The translations under genes and the position numbers were made by a program. Source: Desulfonauticus submarinus (GTDB lineage: Bacteria > Desulfobacterota > Desulfovibrionia > Desulfovibrionales > Desulfonatronovibrionaceae). From it: a stretch of DNA of 64,000 bases. Shown piece after piece: positions 10,076 to 19,540 of the stretch. The DNA lies in assembly GCF_900104045.1 (NCBI RefSeq), contig NZ_FNIN01000001.1:248001-312000 (forward strand). Direction: 5' to 3'. The stretch's first letter is position 1. Every line of letters begins with the position of its first letter. The notes below the pieces were generated by a model. It saw nothing but the letters and a program-made list of their open reading frames with translations. It ran no database searches and was not told the DNA's origin.

Positions 10076-10597
10076 ATGGAATTTAGTTATCAACCTAGCT
10101 ATTTAAGCCTTTATATTGGCTTGGGCTCTAATTTGGGAAAATCTATTTTATATTTAAAAAACGCTAAAAAAAGGCTTTGTTCATTACGTTTTTTGATATT
10201 TGTAAAAGAGTCTAAAATTTATTGGACAGAACCTCAAGAAAAATTGAACCAACCTTGGTTTGCTAATCAGGTGTTAAAGTTTTATGTACCTGCTCATATT
10301 GATCCTAAAAATTTATTAAAATTTACTTCTAAGATTGAACAAGAAATGGGTAGAGTAAGAAAAGAAAAATATGGTCCCAGAACTATAGATATAGACATTT
10401 TAATTTATGGGAACAAAATTTTAAACGATTCTAAATTATTTTTACCTCACCCTAAAATTACCAAAAGAGCTTTTGTCTTAATTCCTTTACAAGAAATTGA
10501 ACCAAATATAAAGTTGTTTGACCAACCAATTGTTTTTTATTTAAATCAGCTTGATTATAAACTTTTAGGCAAAAAAATTTGGCAAAAAAATTATTAA
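10076..10597 (+). CDS. folK: 2-amino-4-hydroxy-6-hydroxymethyldihydropteridine diphosphokinase
   Basis: 173 residues. It transfers pyrophosphate from ATP to hydroxymethyldihydropterin in folate synthesis. The opening YIGLGSNLG and the signature GPRTIDIDILIYG (metal-binding Asp pair) are intact, as is LPHPKITKRAFVLIPL. It is divergent from xerD, with a 46-base gap that must hold both start regions. Confidence 0.95.
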   Translation: MEFSYQPSYLSLYIGLGSNLGKSILYLKNAKKRLCSLRFLIFVKESKIYWTEPQEKLNQPWFANQVLKFYVPAHIDPKNLLKFTSKIEQEMGRVRKEKYGPRTIDIDILIYGNKILNDSKLFLPHPKITKRAFVLIPLQEIEPNIKLFDQPIVFYLNQLDYKLLGKKIWQKNY

Positions 10598-10632
10598 AGT
10601 TTAACTTTTAAAAAACAGGCAAAGGAGTTGAA

Positions 10633-10887
10633 ATGTTTAAGTTATTACTAACCATAGCCGCAATCTATATTTTATTTAAACTAATTACTAATGATAAAAA
10701 AAAGAAACAGCAAACATTTCAAAACAAAGAAAATACAAAAGTCCCTAGCGGAGAAATGGTAAAAGATCCAATTTGCGGGACTTTTGTACCTAAAAATAGT
10801 GATATACGAGTTAGAATCGGAGAAAAGGTAGAATGTTTCTGTAGTTATGAATGTAGAGATAAATTTTTAAAACAATTAGAGAAATAA
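10633..10887 (+). CDS. Small membrane-anchored YHS-like protein
   Basis: 84 residues. An N-terminal hydrophobic helix (about 3-18) is followed by a Lys-rich linker and a small cysteine domain with DPICGTFVP and CFCSYECRDKFL, resembling the TRASH/YHS-type metal-binding module (often annotated PP0621-like). It probably binds a metal ion at the inner membrane. A clear AAGGAG ribosome site lies before the ATG. It follows folK by 35 bases and is followed by a strong intrinsic terminator, so folK and this gene form one short transcript. Confidence 0.75.
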   Translation: MFKLLLTIAAIYILFKLITNDKKKKQQTFQNKENTKVPSGEMVKDPICGTFVPKNSDIRVRIGEKVECFCSYECRDKFLKQLEK

Positions 10888-11300
10888 AAATATATTTTTA
10901 ATTTTTTTCTCATAAAACAAACCAACCCAGTAGGAAGGTCTGAAGACCTTCCTTTTTTTATTTTTTCTCCGATTTTTATTTTTTCTCCGAATTATTCTCA
11001 ATTTAAGAATTAAAGTTAAACTTTCAAAAGCACATCTATCTTACTGAATTTAAATTATTATCAACATCCAAACAACTTCATATCAGCCCCGTAAAAACAC
11101 GCCACCTGAGATCCTTTTTAGACCTAAATTTCGATTTATTTTTTGTCTCATAATGTAAATTATGTAAACTTTAACATTAAAATGTTTCTTAATTTTGAAC
11201 AAACCACTACCTTCCCTCATTTTTCAAAAACAAAGTTAGAAAATAGCCAATCTAATCTCATTGATTGACTGTTTTTCTTAAAATAGGTAAATTTTTACCT
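10888..11300. other. Gene-free AT-rich stretch between the YHS-like and MscS-type genes
   Basis: Apart from the terminator it holds a 13-base direct repeat (ATTTTTTCTCCGA at 10960-10972 and 10978-10990, period 18) and a 20-bp palindrome at its right end. No open frame, RNA gene or convincing sigma-70 promoter was recognised. Confidence 0.6.
10932..10960 (+). terminator. Intrinsic terminator after folK/YHS-like operon
   Basis: A 9-bp perfect stem (AGGAAGGTC at 10932-10940 with GACCTTCCT at 10945-10953), loop TGAA, followed by a run of T. This is a textbook rho-independent terminator. Confidence 0.92.
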
Positions 11301-11302
11301 AT
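11283..11302. promoter_or_regulatory. 20-bp palindrome over the channel gene start
   Basis: ATAGGTAAA (11283-11291) and TTTACCTAT (11294-11302) are perfect inverted repeats around a TT centre. They overlap the likely ATG at 11301 and include the only AGG-like ribosome site. It could be a repressor operator or an RNA hairpin that hides the start. Confidence 0.55.
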
Positions 11303-12773
11303 GTTTATTCAAAATTTTTTATCTTCTTTTTTGGTTTCTCATTTAAAATCTATTTGGTGGTTCTTATCCTTTTTGATTTTAAGCTATTTTTTGGCAAGTT
11401 TTTTATTAAAAAGTTGTGTAAAAAAAGAAAGTCTTAAACAAAATCTAGAATTCCTAAAATGGCTAGGTTTAATTTTTATTGCAAATTATCTTGATAAATT
11501 TTTCATTGATTCAAAACATATCTATTCTAAGTACTTATTTGGACTAAATTTATTTTTAATTTGGATGCTTTTTAACTCTTTTTTAAATGGTTTATTTGTG
11601 AATATTTATTTAAATAAAATTAAAAAACAAAAAGTAAATCATATTTTTATAGACTTAACTAAATTAATTGCTTTTGGTGTTTTATTCATAATTTTTTTAA
11701 AAGAAGTTATTAATATTGATCCTGGCTCTATTTTAACTTCTTCTGCTATTTTAACAGGTGTAATTGGCCTTTCTATGCAGGATACCATAGGAAGTTTAAT
11801 CTCAGGATTATTAATTCAAATAGAAAAACCTTTTTCTTTAGGAGACTGGATTAAAGTAAAAGAATTTGAAGGACGAGTAGTTGAAATAAGTTGGCGTTAT
11901 ACAAAAATTCAAACAATTAGTTTTGATTATATTTTGATTCCAAACAATAGTATATCTAGAGATACCTTAATTAATTATAGTCGGCCTCTTCCAAAAATTT
12001 TTAGAGCAGTAGAAATTGGAGTGGATTTAAACATTCCTCCTGTAAAAGTAAAAAGATCTATTTTAGAAGTTTTAAATACTGTTTCTGGAATAGCAAATAA
12101 TCCTAAACCAAGAATTGCTATTTTACGATATGAAAATTTTCGTATTATTTATAGAATAGGCTATTATATTTATAATCTTGAACAATATAGACAAATACAA
12201 GACGAAGTTCTAACATCTATTTGGTATCAATTTAAACGTCATAATATAGAAGTATCTTTGCCAAAATATATTTTCTTCAGAGGAAAGGAGAAAATTACAG
12301 ATTATTCTGAAATAGAAAATCTTATTGCCTCTTCTATTTTGTTCAAAAATTTATCAAAGCAAGCCTTAAAACTTTTAATTGAATCATCTTATATAAAAAC
12401 ATTTAATCCAAAAGATTTTATTATTAAAAAAGGAGAAAAAGATACAGAAATGTATTTTATTATAAAAGGACGTGTAGAAGTTAAAGATAAAACCACTACT
12501 CTATCTATTTTAAAACAAGGAGATTTTTTTGGAGAAATGTCTTTGCTTACTGGTCAACCCAGAAGTGCAGATGTTATTGCCTTGGATAAAGTTGAATGTC
12601 TTATTGTTGATAGAGAAGGTTTTAGAATGATTTTATCTCAAAACAAACAGTTGTTAGAAAATATTCAGGAAATTTTTGAACAGAGACAAAAATCTTTTCA
12701 AGAAAATAAATTTTCTGAAACGAATAAGGAAAACTTGTGGAAAAAATTTAAAAATATATTTCACTTACTTTAA
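11301..12773 (+). CDS. MscS-family channel with C-terminal cyclic nucleotide-binding domain
   Basis: About 490 residues. Four or more N-terminal membrane helices lead into the MscS pore and beta domain (GSILTSSAILTGVIGLSMQD, then PFSLGDWIKV and IPNNSISRDTLINYSRP). Residues about 345-465 form a cyclic-nucleotide-binding fold with phosphate cassette FFGEMSLLTGQPRSA, which keeps the Gly-Glu and Arg-Ser contacts for a cyclic nucleotide. This matches the bacterial cyclic-nucleotide-gated branch of the MscS superfamily, where ligand rather than tension may gate the pore. I chose ATG 11301; an in-frame TTG at 11265 would add 12 residues but has no ribosome site. Confidence 0.87.
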   Translation: MFIQNFLSSFLVSHLKSIWWFLSFLILSYFLASFLLKSCVKKESLKQNLEFLKWLGLIFIANYLDKFFIDSKHIYSKYLFGLNLFLIWMLFNSFLNGLFVNIYLNKIKKQKVNHIFIDLTKLIAFGVLFIIFLKEVINIDPGSILTSSAILTGVIGLSMQDTIGSLISGLLIQIEKPFSLGDWIKVKEFEGRVVEISWRYTKIQTISFDYILIPNNSISRDTLINYSRPLPKIFRAVEIGVDLNIPPVKVKRSILEVLNTVSGIANNPKPRIAILRYENFRIIYRIGYYIYNLEQYRQIQDEVLTSIWYQFKRHNIEVSLPKYIFFRGKEKITDYSEIENLIASSILFKNLSKQALKLLIESSYIKTFNPKDFIIKKGEKDTEMYFIIKGRVEVKDKTTTLSILKQGDFFGEMSLLTGQPRSADVIALDKVECLIVDREGFRMILSQNKQLLENIQEIFEQRQKSFQENKFSETNKENLWKKFKNIFHLL

Positions 12774-12792
12774 AGTTTTAAAGAGGTTTTAA

Positions 12793-14697
12793 ATGAAAAA
12801 AAAAATTTGTTATTTTTGTATAGGTATTAGCATATTTATAGCAACTATTGGGTGGACAAAAACAAGTCCTAATCAAAATTTTGATTTATGGTTATACAAG
12901 ATTGGAGCTTATAATTTATTTATAAATAAACAGCCATTTACAACTTCAGAAAACATTGTTCCCTATTTGACATCTTGTTTTAATTTAAAAAGATTTAATG
13001 AAATAGAAAAAATTTTTATCTCTCAGCAAAAAATAATTAATAAACTTTCTAAAAAAGAAAAGGCTAAAGCATATCTAATTTGGGCTAGAACTTTAAGAGC
13101 AGAATTAAAATATTTTGATTCTGTTTTTGCCTATTCTTGTCTGCAGGATTTTTTATCTTATAAAGATATTAAAAAACTATTAAAACAAGAACCTAACTTG
13201 GAGTTATTTTTTGAATGTACGTGTTTAAATGAATATTGGTCAGAAATAAATCCTAATACTAAAAAATGGTCTAAAATTTTAAAATTTGCAACTACCCTTT
13301 GGCCCAAAAAACGTGTTTTTAGCTTTTTACAAAAAAAATTAGAAAATAATCAGCAAAATATTAAATCCCTCATTGCCCTTAATAATGAAAATAAAATTTT
13401 TATAAAACTCATTTTAGCTCATTATTTACATTTAAATAATCTTATGGATAATTTTTATAATAAAATAAAAGATAAACAAATTAAACAGTTTGTTGATAAT
13501 TTATTTTTAAAAGCAAATAACAATACAAATATATTTAATGTTTTGTTTTGCGAAGATATTAAAAAATTTAAAGAAGATAAATTTATTTTTAAAAATGAAA
13601 AAATAAAAGTTTTTATAGAAAAATTAAATAATTATAATTTAGAAGAATCTTTAGAACTAATAAGAAATCAATTACAGTCTCTTTTTATAGAAGGTGAAAC
13701 AAAAAAAGAATTAGAAAAAATTTATTTATGTTTTTTATTTTTTAACGATAAATATGATAAATTAAACGAAATAAATATTCAAGATATGAGTTCACCAAAA
13801 TTAATGCTTGCTACTTCTATTGACCATTTAAATATAGATTTTAATAAAATCGACCTTCCCTATTCTAAAACATTTTTCAAGTATATTCTCAAATTAAGCG
13901 GTTTTAATTTATCAATAGACTATCCTTGGAACTCCATAAAACATATCTACTCTCCTGTAGGTTATTACTATGCAATTAAACAATCACTTCAAGAAAAAAG
14001 AGTAACATATGAAAATAATTATAAATTATCTTTCCTGTATCCACTCTCTCCTTTAGGTCAAAAGGCTCATCTTTATTTAGCAAAATATGTATATAAAAAA
14101 GGGGAAAAAGAGCTTGCTTGGAATTATTTGCAAAAAATTCAACCAAATCTTCTTACTGAACAGCAAAAAATTGAGTTATTAAAAGCAAAAGCAGGTATTT
14201 TAATGGATTTAAATAAACCAGAGCAAGCCTTAGCTACCTATATGAATTTATTATCTTTAGGAGTAGATATTAAAAATTCTAGTCTCCCGCCTTTAAAAAT
14301 TTTAAAATTGGGATTATTAGCACAACGCTTAGGAAAATTAGCCTTAGCTGAAACCATTTTCACAAATCTTTTAACTTTTAAAAAACTACCCTCTTCTTTA
14401 AAAGCAGAAGCTTTGTTCTGGTTAGCTGAAACTTATCAACTCCAAGCAAAAGATAAAGAAGCAATTGAAAAATATTTAGAGTTAGGATATTTTTATCCCA
14501 AAGAACATATCTGGGCTATTACTGCCCTTTATAGAGCCGCTCAATTAAGCGAAAAGCATAAAAACTTTGAAATGGCTAAAAATTTATATAACCTTGTAAT
14601 AAAAGGTGCAGACAGAAAATCTCAAAAACAAGCTGCTAAACAACGCTTAGATGCCTTAAAAACTAAACAACAATTTTCTTTTCAATGGGTATATTAA
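12793..14697 (+). CDS. Exported TPR-repeat protein of unknown function
   Basis: 634 residues. A signal peptide or membrane anchor occupies residues 5-22 (CYFCIGISIFIATIGWT). The first 400 residues are helical, Lys/Asn-rich and match nothing I recognise. Residues about 410-625 form tetratricopeptide-like repeats (GQKAHLYLAKYVYKKGEKELAWNYL split over several units; EALFWLAETYQLQAKDKEAIEKY; ALYRAAQLSEKHKNFEMAKNLY). It follows the channel gene by 19 bases and is probably cotranscribed. It may be a periplasmic scaffold. It is the last core gene before the defence island. Confidence 0.7.
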   Translation: MKKKICYFCIGISIFIATIGWTKTSPNQNFDLWLYKIGAYNLFINKQPFTTSENIVPYLTSCFNLKRFNEIEKIFISQQKIINKLSKKEKAKAYLIWARTLRAELKYFDSVFAYSCLQDFLSYKDIKKLLKQEPNLELFFECTCLNEYWSEINPNTKKWSKILKFATTLWPKKRVFSFLQKKLENNQQNIKSLIALNNENKIFIKLILAHYLHLNNLMDNFYNKIKDKQIKQFVDNLFLKANNNTNIFNVLFCEDIKKFKEDKFIFKNEKIKVFIEKLNNYNLEESLELIRNQLQSLFIEGETKKELEKIYLCFLFFNDKYDKLNEINIQDMSSPKLMLATSIDHLNIDFNKIDLPYSKTFFKYILKLSGFNLSIDYPWNSIKHIYSPVGYYYAIKQSLQEKRVTYENNYKLSFLYPLSPLGQKAHLYLAKYVYKKGEKELAWNYLQKIQPNLLTEQQKIELLKAKAGILMDLNKPEQALATYMNLLSLGVDIKNSSLPPLKILKLGLLAQRLGKLALAETIFTNLLTFKKLPSSLKAEALFWLAETYQLQAKDKEAIEKYLELGYFYPKEHIWAITALYRAAQLSEKHKNFEMAKNLYNLVIKGADRKSQKQAAKQRLDALKTKQQFSFQWVY

Positions 14698-14727
14698 TTT
14701 AATTAATAACTACACTTAAAAATAAAA

Positions 14728-17700
14728 TTATAAAACAATTTCATCTGCAATTACTTCTGCTTGTTTTAATACTGTTTCTGTTGCGAGTTTTTGCATATCT
14801 GGTGGATAGCCAAACTGCCTTAAAGTCCTTTTTACTATTACCCTTAATTTTGCCTTTGCGCTTTCTCTTATTGTCCAATCAATAGAGGTGTTTTTCCTCA
14901 CCCTGTCAAAAAGCACTATGGCCAGCTCTCTTAATTTTTCTTTGCCCATAAGCTCTCTTGCGCTCTCATTATTCGCAACAGCAGTATAAAAAGCATACTC
15001 ATATTCACTAAGCCCAAGTTCTTTAGGTTCCTTGTCAGATTCTTTTATCTCTTTTGCAAGTTTTATAAGCTCTTCTATTACCTCTGCTGCAGTCAATAAC
15101 TTGTTGTTGTATTTTTTAATAAGACTATCCAGAGATTCCATTAAGGAACGGCTTTTTACAAGATTTGTCTTTATCCTTCCCTTTATTTCATCATTTATTA
15201 GTTTTTTAAGCACCTCTATGGCAATGTTTTTTTGCTTCATTGATTTTACTTCTTCTAAAAATTCATCAGAAAGTATGGAAATATCAGGCTTTTTAAGACC
15301 TGCTGCATCAAATATATCTATTACCCCATCCGACGCAATTGCTTTATCTATTATCTGTTTTATAGCGGTTCCAATTTCCTCTGTTGTTTTTGCACTTTCA
15401 TTTCTATTAAATTTTATAAGTCTTGATTTTACTGCCTGAAAAAAAGCAACTTTTTCTTTTATTTTAAGGGCCTTTGGATGAGGAATTGCCACTGCAAATG
15501 CTTTTGATAGGGCAGATACTGCATCAATAAATTTACGTTTTCCATTTTCAAGTCCTAAAATAAAATCTTCAGCCTCAAGTATTATTGAAAGTTTTTCTGA
15601 AGTATTGGCATTAAAATATCTTTTGTAATCAAAACCAAAAAACATATCCTTAACTATTTCATATTTTTCAAGCATTATCTTTACTGCTTCTTCCTGGAGC
15701 TTGGCAGGGTCTCCCTTGCCACCACTTTCAGCATAAAAAGAAAGAGCCTCCTTTAAATCCGCTGCAATTCCAAGATAATCTACAATAAGTCCGCCTGTTT
15801 TATCTTTATATACCCTGTTTACCCTTGCAATAGCTTGCATTAGTGTGTGACCTTTCATTGGTTTGTCTATATACATGGTGTGAAGAGATGGCACATCAAA
15901 GCCTGTAAGCCACATATCAACTACAATTACCAATTTCAGCTCATCTTCTGGATCTTTGAATCTGTCAGCAATTATCCTTCTCTGTTCTTTTGTTAAATGA
16001 AATTTTGCTATTTCAGGCTCATCAGATGAAGAAGTGGTCATTACAAGTTTTATAACACCTTTTTTTAGCTCATCACTGTGCCAGCCTGGGCGAAGTTTTA
16101 CAATTTCATTATAAAGCCTTGCTGCAATCCTCCTTGTCATTGCCACCACCATACCCTTTCCATCCATTACCTCAAACCTTTGCTCAAAATGGTTCACAAT
16201 ATCTCTTGCAATTTGCTCTATGCGTGATTTGCTGCCTACTAGGGCTTCAAGTTTTGCCCATTTGGTTTTTGCCTTTTCCATATCTGAGAGATTCTCTTGT
16301 TCAAGCTCTTCTTCAAACTCTTTAATTAATTTTTTACCTTCTTCTGTAAGATTTATTTTTACAAGGCGGCTTTCATAATAGATGGGAACTGTAACACCAT
16401 CTTCAACAGCATGGGAAATATCATAAATATCTATGTAGTTGCCAAAAACCGCTGGTGTGTTTCTGTCAGTCTTTTCAATTGGCGTTCCAGTAAAGGCAAT
16501 GTATGTGGCGTTTGGGAGAGCATCCCTTAAATATTTTGCAAAACCATATTTTATTTCCCCGCTATTTCTATCTATTTTTGCTCTAAACCCATATTGGGTT
16601 CTGTGTGCCTCATCAACCATTACAATTATATTATCTCTTTGTGATAGTGTTTCATAGATGTTGCCCTCTTCAGGCCAAAACTTTTGAATTGTAGTAAAAA
16701 CAATTCCTCCAGCATCCACCTTAAGTAAGTTTTTTAGATGCTCTCTGCTTTCTGCCTGTATGGGCTCTTGCCTTAAAATTTGTGTTGAGGCAGCAAATGT
16801 ATCAAAAAGCTGATCATCAAGGTCGTTTCTATCTGTGATTACAACAACTGTGGGATTATCAAGAAGTCTCACTATTTTGGCAGTATAAAATACCATGGAA
16901 AGGGATTTTCCTGAGCCTTGAGTGTGCCAAATAACACCTGCTTTTTTGTCTCCTTTGGGTTGCTTTTTTACATCAGCAAGCCCATAAGAGGCTGGAGATT
17001 CCTTTAGTAACAGGTTATTTTTTCTGCCTGATGCCCTTATTGTGGATTCAACTGCCTTGTTTACAGCATAATATTGATGGTATGCTGCAATCTTTTTGGT
17101 TATTTTTACAGTTGTCTGTCCTGACTTGTCCTGTTTTTTGGTTTTATCAAAAACAACAAAGAACCTAATGTAGTCAAGGATTGTCTCTTTGTTTAAAAGC
17201 CCTTTGATTAACACCTCAAGCTGACTCATAAGATAAGAGGCTTCTCTTTTCCCATCAATGGATTTCCAGGCCATAAAGCGGTCAAATCCTGCTGACAAAC
17301 TCCCAGCCTTTGCTTCAAGACCATCTGAAATTACAAGGATTTCATTATAGGTAAAAAGCAAAGGAATTGTCTGTTTATATGTTTGAAGCTGATTAAAGGC
17401 TGATTTTATGGTTGTATCCTCATGAGCTGGATTTTTAAGCTCAATAACAACAACAGGAATTCCATTTATAAAAAGAACAACATCAGGACGCTTATTTATA
17501 TTATTTTCAATTACTGTAAATTGATTTACAACCAAAAATTTATTGTTTTCAGGGTGTTCAAAATCAATAAGCCAGACAATGTCGCCTTTTTCCTCTCCAT
17601 TTTTTCTGTAAATAACATTTATTCCCTGTGTGAGCATCCTGTGAAAAAGTTCGTTGTTTGCAATTAAATTGGGCGTGTTTATGTTTTGAATCTGTTTTAT

Positions 17701-17925
17701 GGCATCATCAATTGCATCTTCAGGAATATCAGGATTTATGCGCATAAGAGAGGATTTTAAAACATCAAATAACAAAACATCGGAAAAAGATTGACGATTG
17801 GCGATTTGCGAATGGCGATTTTCACAGTCAGGAGCAATGTCAGGTCCAAAGATGTAATCCCAACCAAGGGATTGAAGAAGTTCTATGGTAAGTTGTTCAA
17901 TATCATTTTCAATTAATTTAGACAT
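14728..17925 (-). CDS. hsdR: Type I restriction enzyme HsdR (translocase/endonuclease subunit)
   Basis: 1065 residues. The N-terminal PD-(D/E)xK nuclease shows RPDVVLF and VVVIELKNP (about 145-165). The SF2 translocase follows with Walker A HTQGSGKSLS, MVDEAHRTQYG, IAFTGTP and motif VI QAIARVNRVY, then a helical C-terminus. With HsdM and HsdS it cleaves DNA far from the recognition site after ATP-driven translocation. Residues 36-46 (NRHSQIANRQS) are encoded by an in-frame heptanucleotide repeat that interrupts the usual start of the nuclease domain. The ATG lies inside the 3' end of a decayed RAYT gene (TATTATGTCTAA). Base composition looks less AT-rich than the flanking core genes. Confidence 0.96.
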   Translation of the reverse strand: MSKLIENDIEQLTIELLQSLGWDYIFGPDIAPDCENRHSQIANRQSFSDVLLFDVLKSSLMRINPDIPEDAIDDAIKQIQNINTPNLIANNELFHRMLTQGINVIYRKNGEEKGDIVWLIDFEHPENNKFLVVNQFTVIENNINKRPDVVLFINGIPVVVIELKNPAHEDTTIKSAFNQLQTYKQTIPLLFTYNEILVISDGLEAKAGSLSAGFDRFMAWKSIDGKREASYLMSQLEVLIKGLLNKETILDYIRFFVVFDKTKKQDKSGQTTVKITKKIAAYHQYYAVNKAVESTIRASGRKNNLLLKESPASYGLADVKKQPKGDKKAGVIWHTQGSGKSLSMVFYTAKIVRLLDNPTVVVITDRNDLDDQLFDTFAASTQILRQEPIQAESREHLKNLLKVDAGGIVFTTIQKFWPEEGNIYETLSQRDNIIVMVDEAHRTQYGFRAKIDRNSGEIKYGFAKYLRDALPNATYIAFTGTPIEKTDRNTPAVFGNYIDIYDISHAVEDGVTVPIYYESRLVKINLTEEGKKLIKEFEEELEQENLSDMEKAKTKWAKLEALVGSKSRIEQIARDIVNHFEQRFEVMDGKGMVVAMTRRIAARLYNEIVKLRPGWHSDELKKGVIKLVMTTSSSDEPEIAKFHLTKEQRRIIADRFKDPEDELKLVIVVDMWLTGFDVPSLHTMYIDKPMKGHTLMQAIARVNRVYKDKTGGLIVDYLGIAADLKEALSFYAESGGKGDPAKLQEEAVKIMLEKYEIVKDMFFGFDYKRYFNANTSEKLSIILEAEDFILGLENGKRKFIDAVSALSKAFAVAIPHPKALKIKEKVAFFQAVKSRLIKFNRNESAKTTEEIGTAIKQIIDKAIASDGVIDIFDAAGLKKPDISILSDEFLEEVKSMKQKNIAIEVLKKLINDEIKGRIKTNLVKSRSLMESLDSLIKKYNNKLLTAAEVIEELIKLAKEIKESDKEPKELGLSEYEYAFYTAVANNESARELMGKEKLRELAIVLFDRVRKNTSIDWTIRESAKAKLRVIVKRTLRQFGYPPDMQKLATETVLKQAEVIADEIVL
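17789..17821. repeat. Heptanucleotide repeat inside hsdR
   Basis: Read on the minus strand the unit is about ATCGCCA with variants TTCGCAA and ATCGTCA, four tandem units plus a partial unit. It stays in frame and encodes NRHSQIANRQS. It belongs to the same family as the repeats at 26571-26612 and 28298-28323. Confidence 0.8.
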
Positions 17926-18221
17926 AATATTTATCTTCCTTCCATTTTAAGGGGTTATTTTCAATGTATTGTTTAATACTGAGATAATCTTTTTCATCTC
18001 TTATAATGTGTTCATAGTAGTTCCGCTGCCATATTCGTTATTTTATCCACCATTTTTACCGCAATATTTAAAATCATTTTATTATCAATAATTTTACCAA
18101 ATAAATTGGTCTTATTTTGTGTGCAAATGGTAATAAAATACAACCCAGGTTGGAAATAATCGTAATTCTTTAATCGAATGGAACGGCGATGGTGGATGTG
18201 TTTCTTTGTTATTATCACCAC
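17918..18221 (-). pseudogene. REP-associated tyrosine transposase (RAYT) remnant
   Basis: The first 55 or so codons read HHRRSIRLKNYDYFQPGLYF then ITICTQNKTNLFGKI, the N-terminus of RAYT (Y1/IS200-like) transposases. Around 18020 the frame shifts and the text continues as IWQRNYYEHIIRDEKDYLSI and IENNPLKW, the RAYT C-terminus, ending with TAA at 17918-17920. The middle of the protein with the HxH motif and catalytic Tyr region is deleted, so the gene is dead. Its last codons overlap the hsdR start codon. Confidence 0.85.
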
Positions 18222-18246
18222 AGTTTTTCCTTTTCAATATTTTTGG

Positions 18247-19485
18247 TTAATATAAAAAACCAAACAAATACAACGGTATTACGCCCTTCTCCGCGTATAA
18301 AACATCATCTTTTACTATGAACGCCTTATCTTTTTGTTGTTTTATCTGTTTCTTGCTTTTGTTTTTCCCGCCTATTTCAAAATAATAGTTGTCATCCACT
18401 ATAAAATCTCCGACCTCTTTACTATATCTTATATTATAATTAGAGTTTTTTACTTGACTTACAAATATTAGTTCTCTTAAATTTCCAATATTTGTATTGT
18501 TTCTAATTTCTTCATTTATTGCATTATACAATGTCCCATTTTCAATATAGATTTTTTTCGGGCTTCTTATCATAGTGCTAGCAATACCTTCTTTAAACAA
18601 TAGATTCAACAACCTTGCATCTTCCAGTTTGGTAATAAAATTTATAATGGTCTTATTGTCCTTTTTCAAATTTTTGCTAAGGTTATTTATATTAATCTCT
18701 CCTGGTTGCATGGTTGCTATAAAGTATATTAGTTTTTTTAAAACAATTAAATTTTCTGTATTTAAACTTGTAACTTCAACAATATCTTCATAAATGACCT
18801 TCTCATACATATTTATTACTTTAGAAACTATAGCTTTGCTATTTTCAAAATATATAGGATAGTATCCATATTTGTAATATTCCTGAAAATCCAGGAGGAT
18901 TTTACTATTTTCAGCAATGCTAAATGCCATATCCTGATAGTTTTCTACTATTTCTTTAAAATCATAAGGTTTATAGTTCTCATCATATTTTATATTCAAA
19001 AACTCTCTAAAAGAAAGACCGTTTAAAAAATAGGTGACACATCTTCTTGAAAGATCATATTTAGCTTGTTTTATGTTTATACTTGAGCTTCCAGAAACAA
19101 TAATTTGAACATCATTATAAAAATCATAAATATTTTTAATTTCCTGCTGCCAATTTTTGTATTTATGAACTTCATCAAGAAAAAAATTTTTTATCCCGTA
19201 TTTTGTGTAGAAATCTTCAATAACATTAATCAATCTATTCTCAAGAAAAAAGATATGATCCAGTGTAAGATAGATTGTTTCTGATAGTTTGTACTTTTCT
19301 TTAATTAGTTGCAGCATTAAAGTGGTTTTTCCAGTGCCCCTTGCTCCTAATATTGCTATTAGCTTATTGTTTAAATCTATTTTTTCATAAAGATATCTTT
19401 TGTTTTTTATGTTTATGCCTTCTATTTTACCCCTTGATAATTTTAGCAAAAATTCCAATTTTAACCCCATATATCTTGACTCCAT
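18247..19485 (-). CDS. AAA ATPase with DUF4143 C-terminal domain
   Basis: 412 residues. Walker A GARGTGKTT at 47-55, Walker B FFLDEVHKYKNW, and the sensor-like segment IIVSGSSS followed by RRCVTYFLNGLSFREFL identify the AAA_14/DUF4143 family. The C-terminal half (about 230-400) fits DUF4143, with a possible PD-(D/E)xK-like element (GDFIVDDNYYFEIGGKNKSKKQ). These proteins are widespread, often in mobile or accessory regions, and their role is not established. It lies between RAYT fragments within the restriction operon, in very AT-rich sequence, which suggests separate acquisition. Confidence 0.85.
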   Translation of the reverse strand: MESRYMGLKLEFLLKLSRGKIEGINIKNKRYLYEKIDLNNKLIAILGARGTGKTTLMLQLIKEKYKLSETIYLTLDHIFFLENRLINVIEDFYTKYGIKNFFLDEVHKYKNWQQEIKNIYDFYNDVQIIVSGSSSINIKQAKYDLSRRCVTYFLNGLSFREFLNIKYDENYKPYDFKEIVENYQDMAFSIAENSKILLDFQEYYKYGYYPIYFENSKAIVSKVINMYEKVIYEDIVEVTSLNTENLIVLKKLIYFIATMQPGEININNLSKNLKKDNKTIINFITKLEDARLLNLLFKEGIASTMIRSPKKIYIENGTLYNAINEEIRNNTNIGNLRELIFVSQVKNSNYNIRYSKEVGDFIVDDNYYFEIGGKNKSKKQIKQQKDKAFIVKDDVLYAEKGVIPLYLFGFLY

Positions 19486-19540
19486 TCTATTTTCTATAGA
19501 AATATATACAATATTTTAGGAATAAAATCAATTTTTTTTG

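Noticed and set aside
14698-14727. Phage or integrative element attachment site at the island edge
   Set aside because: No integrase in the island, no tRNA gene and no matching direct repeat at the other edge.
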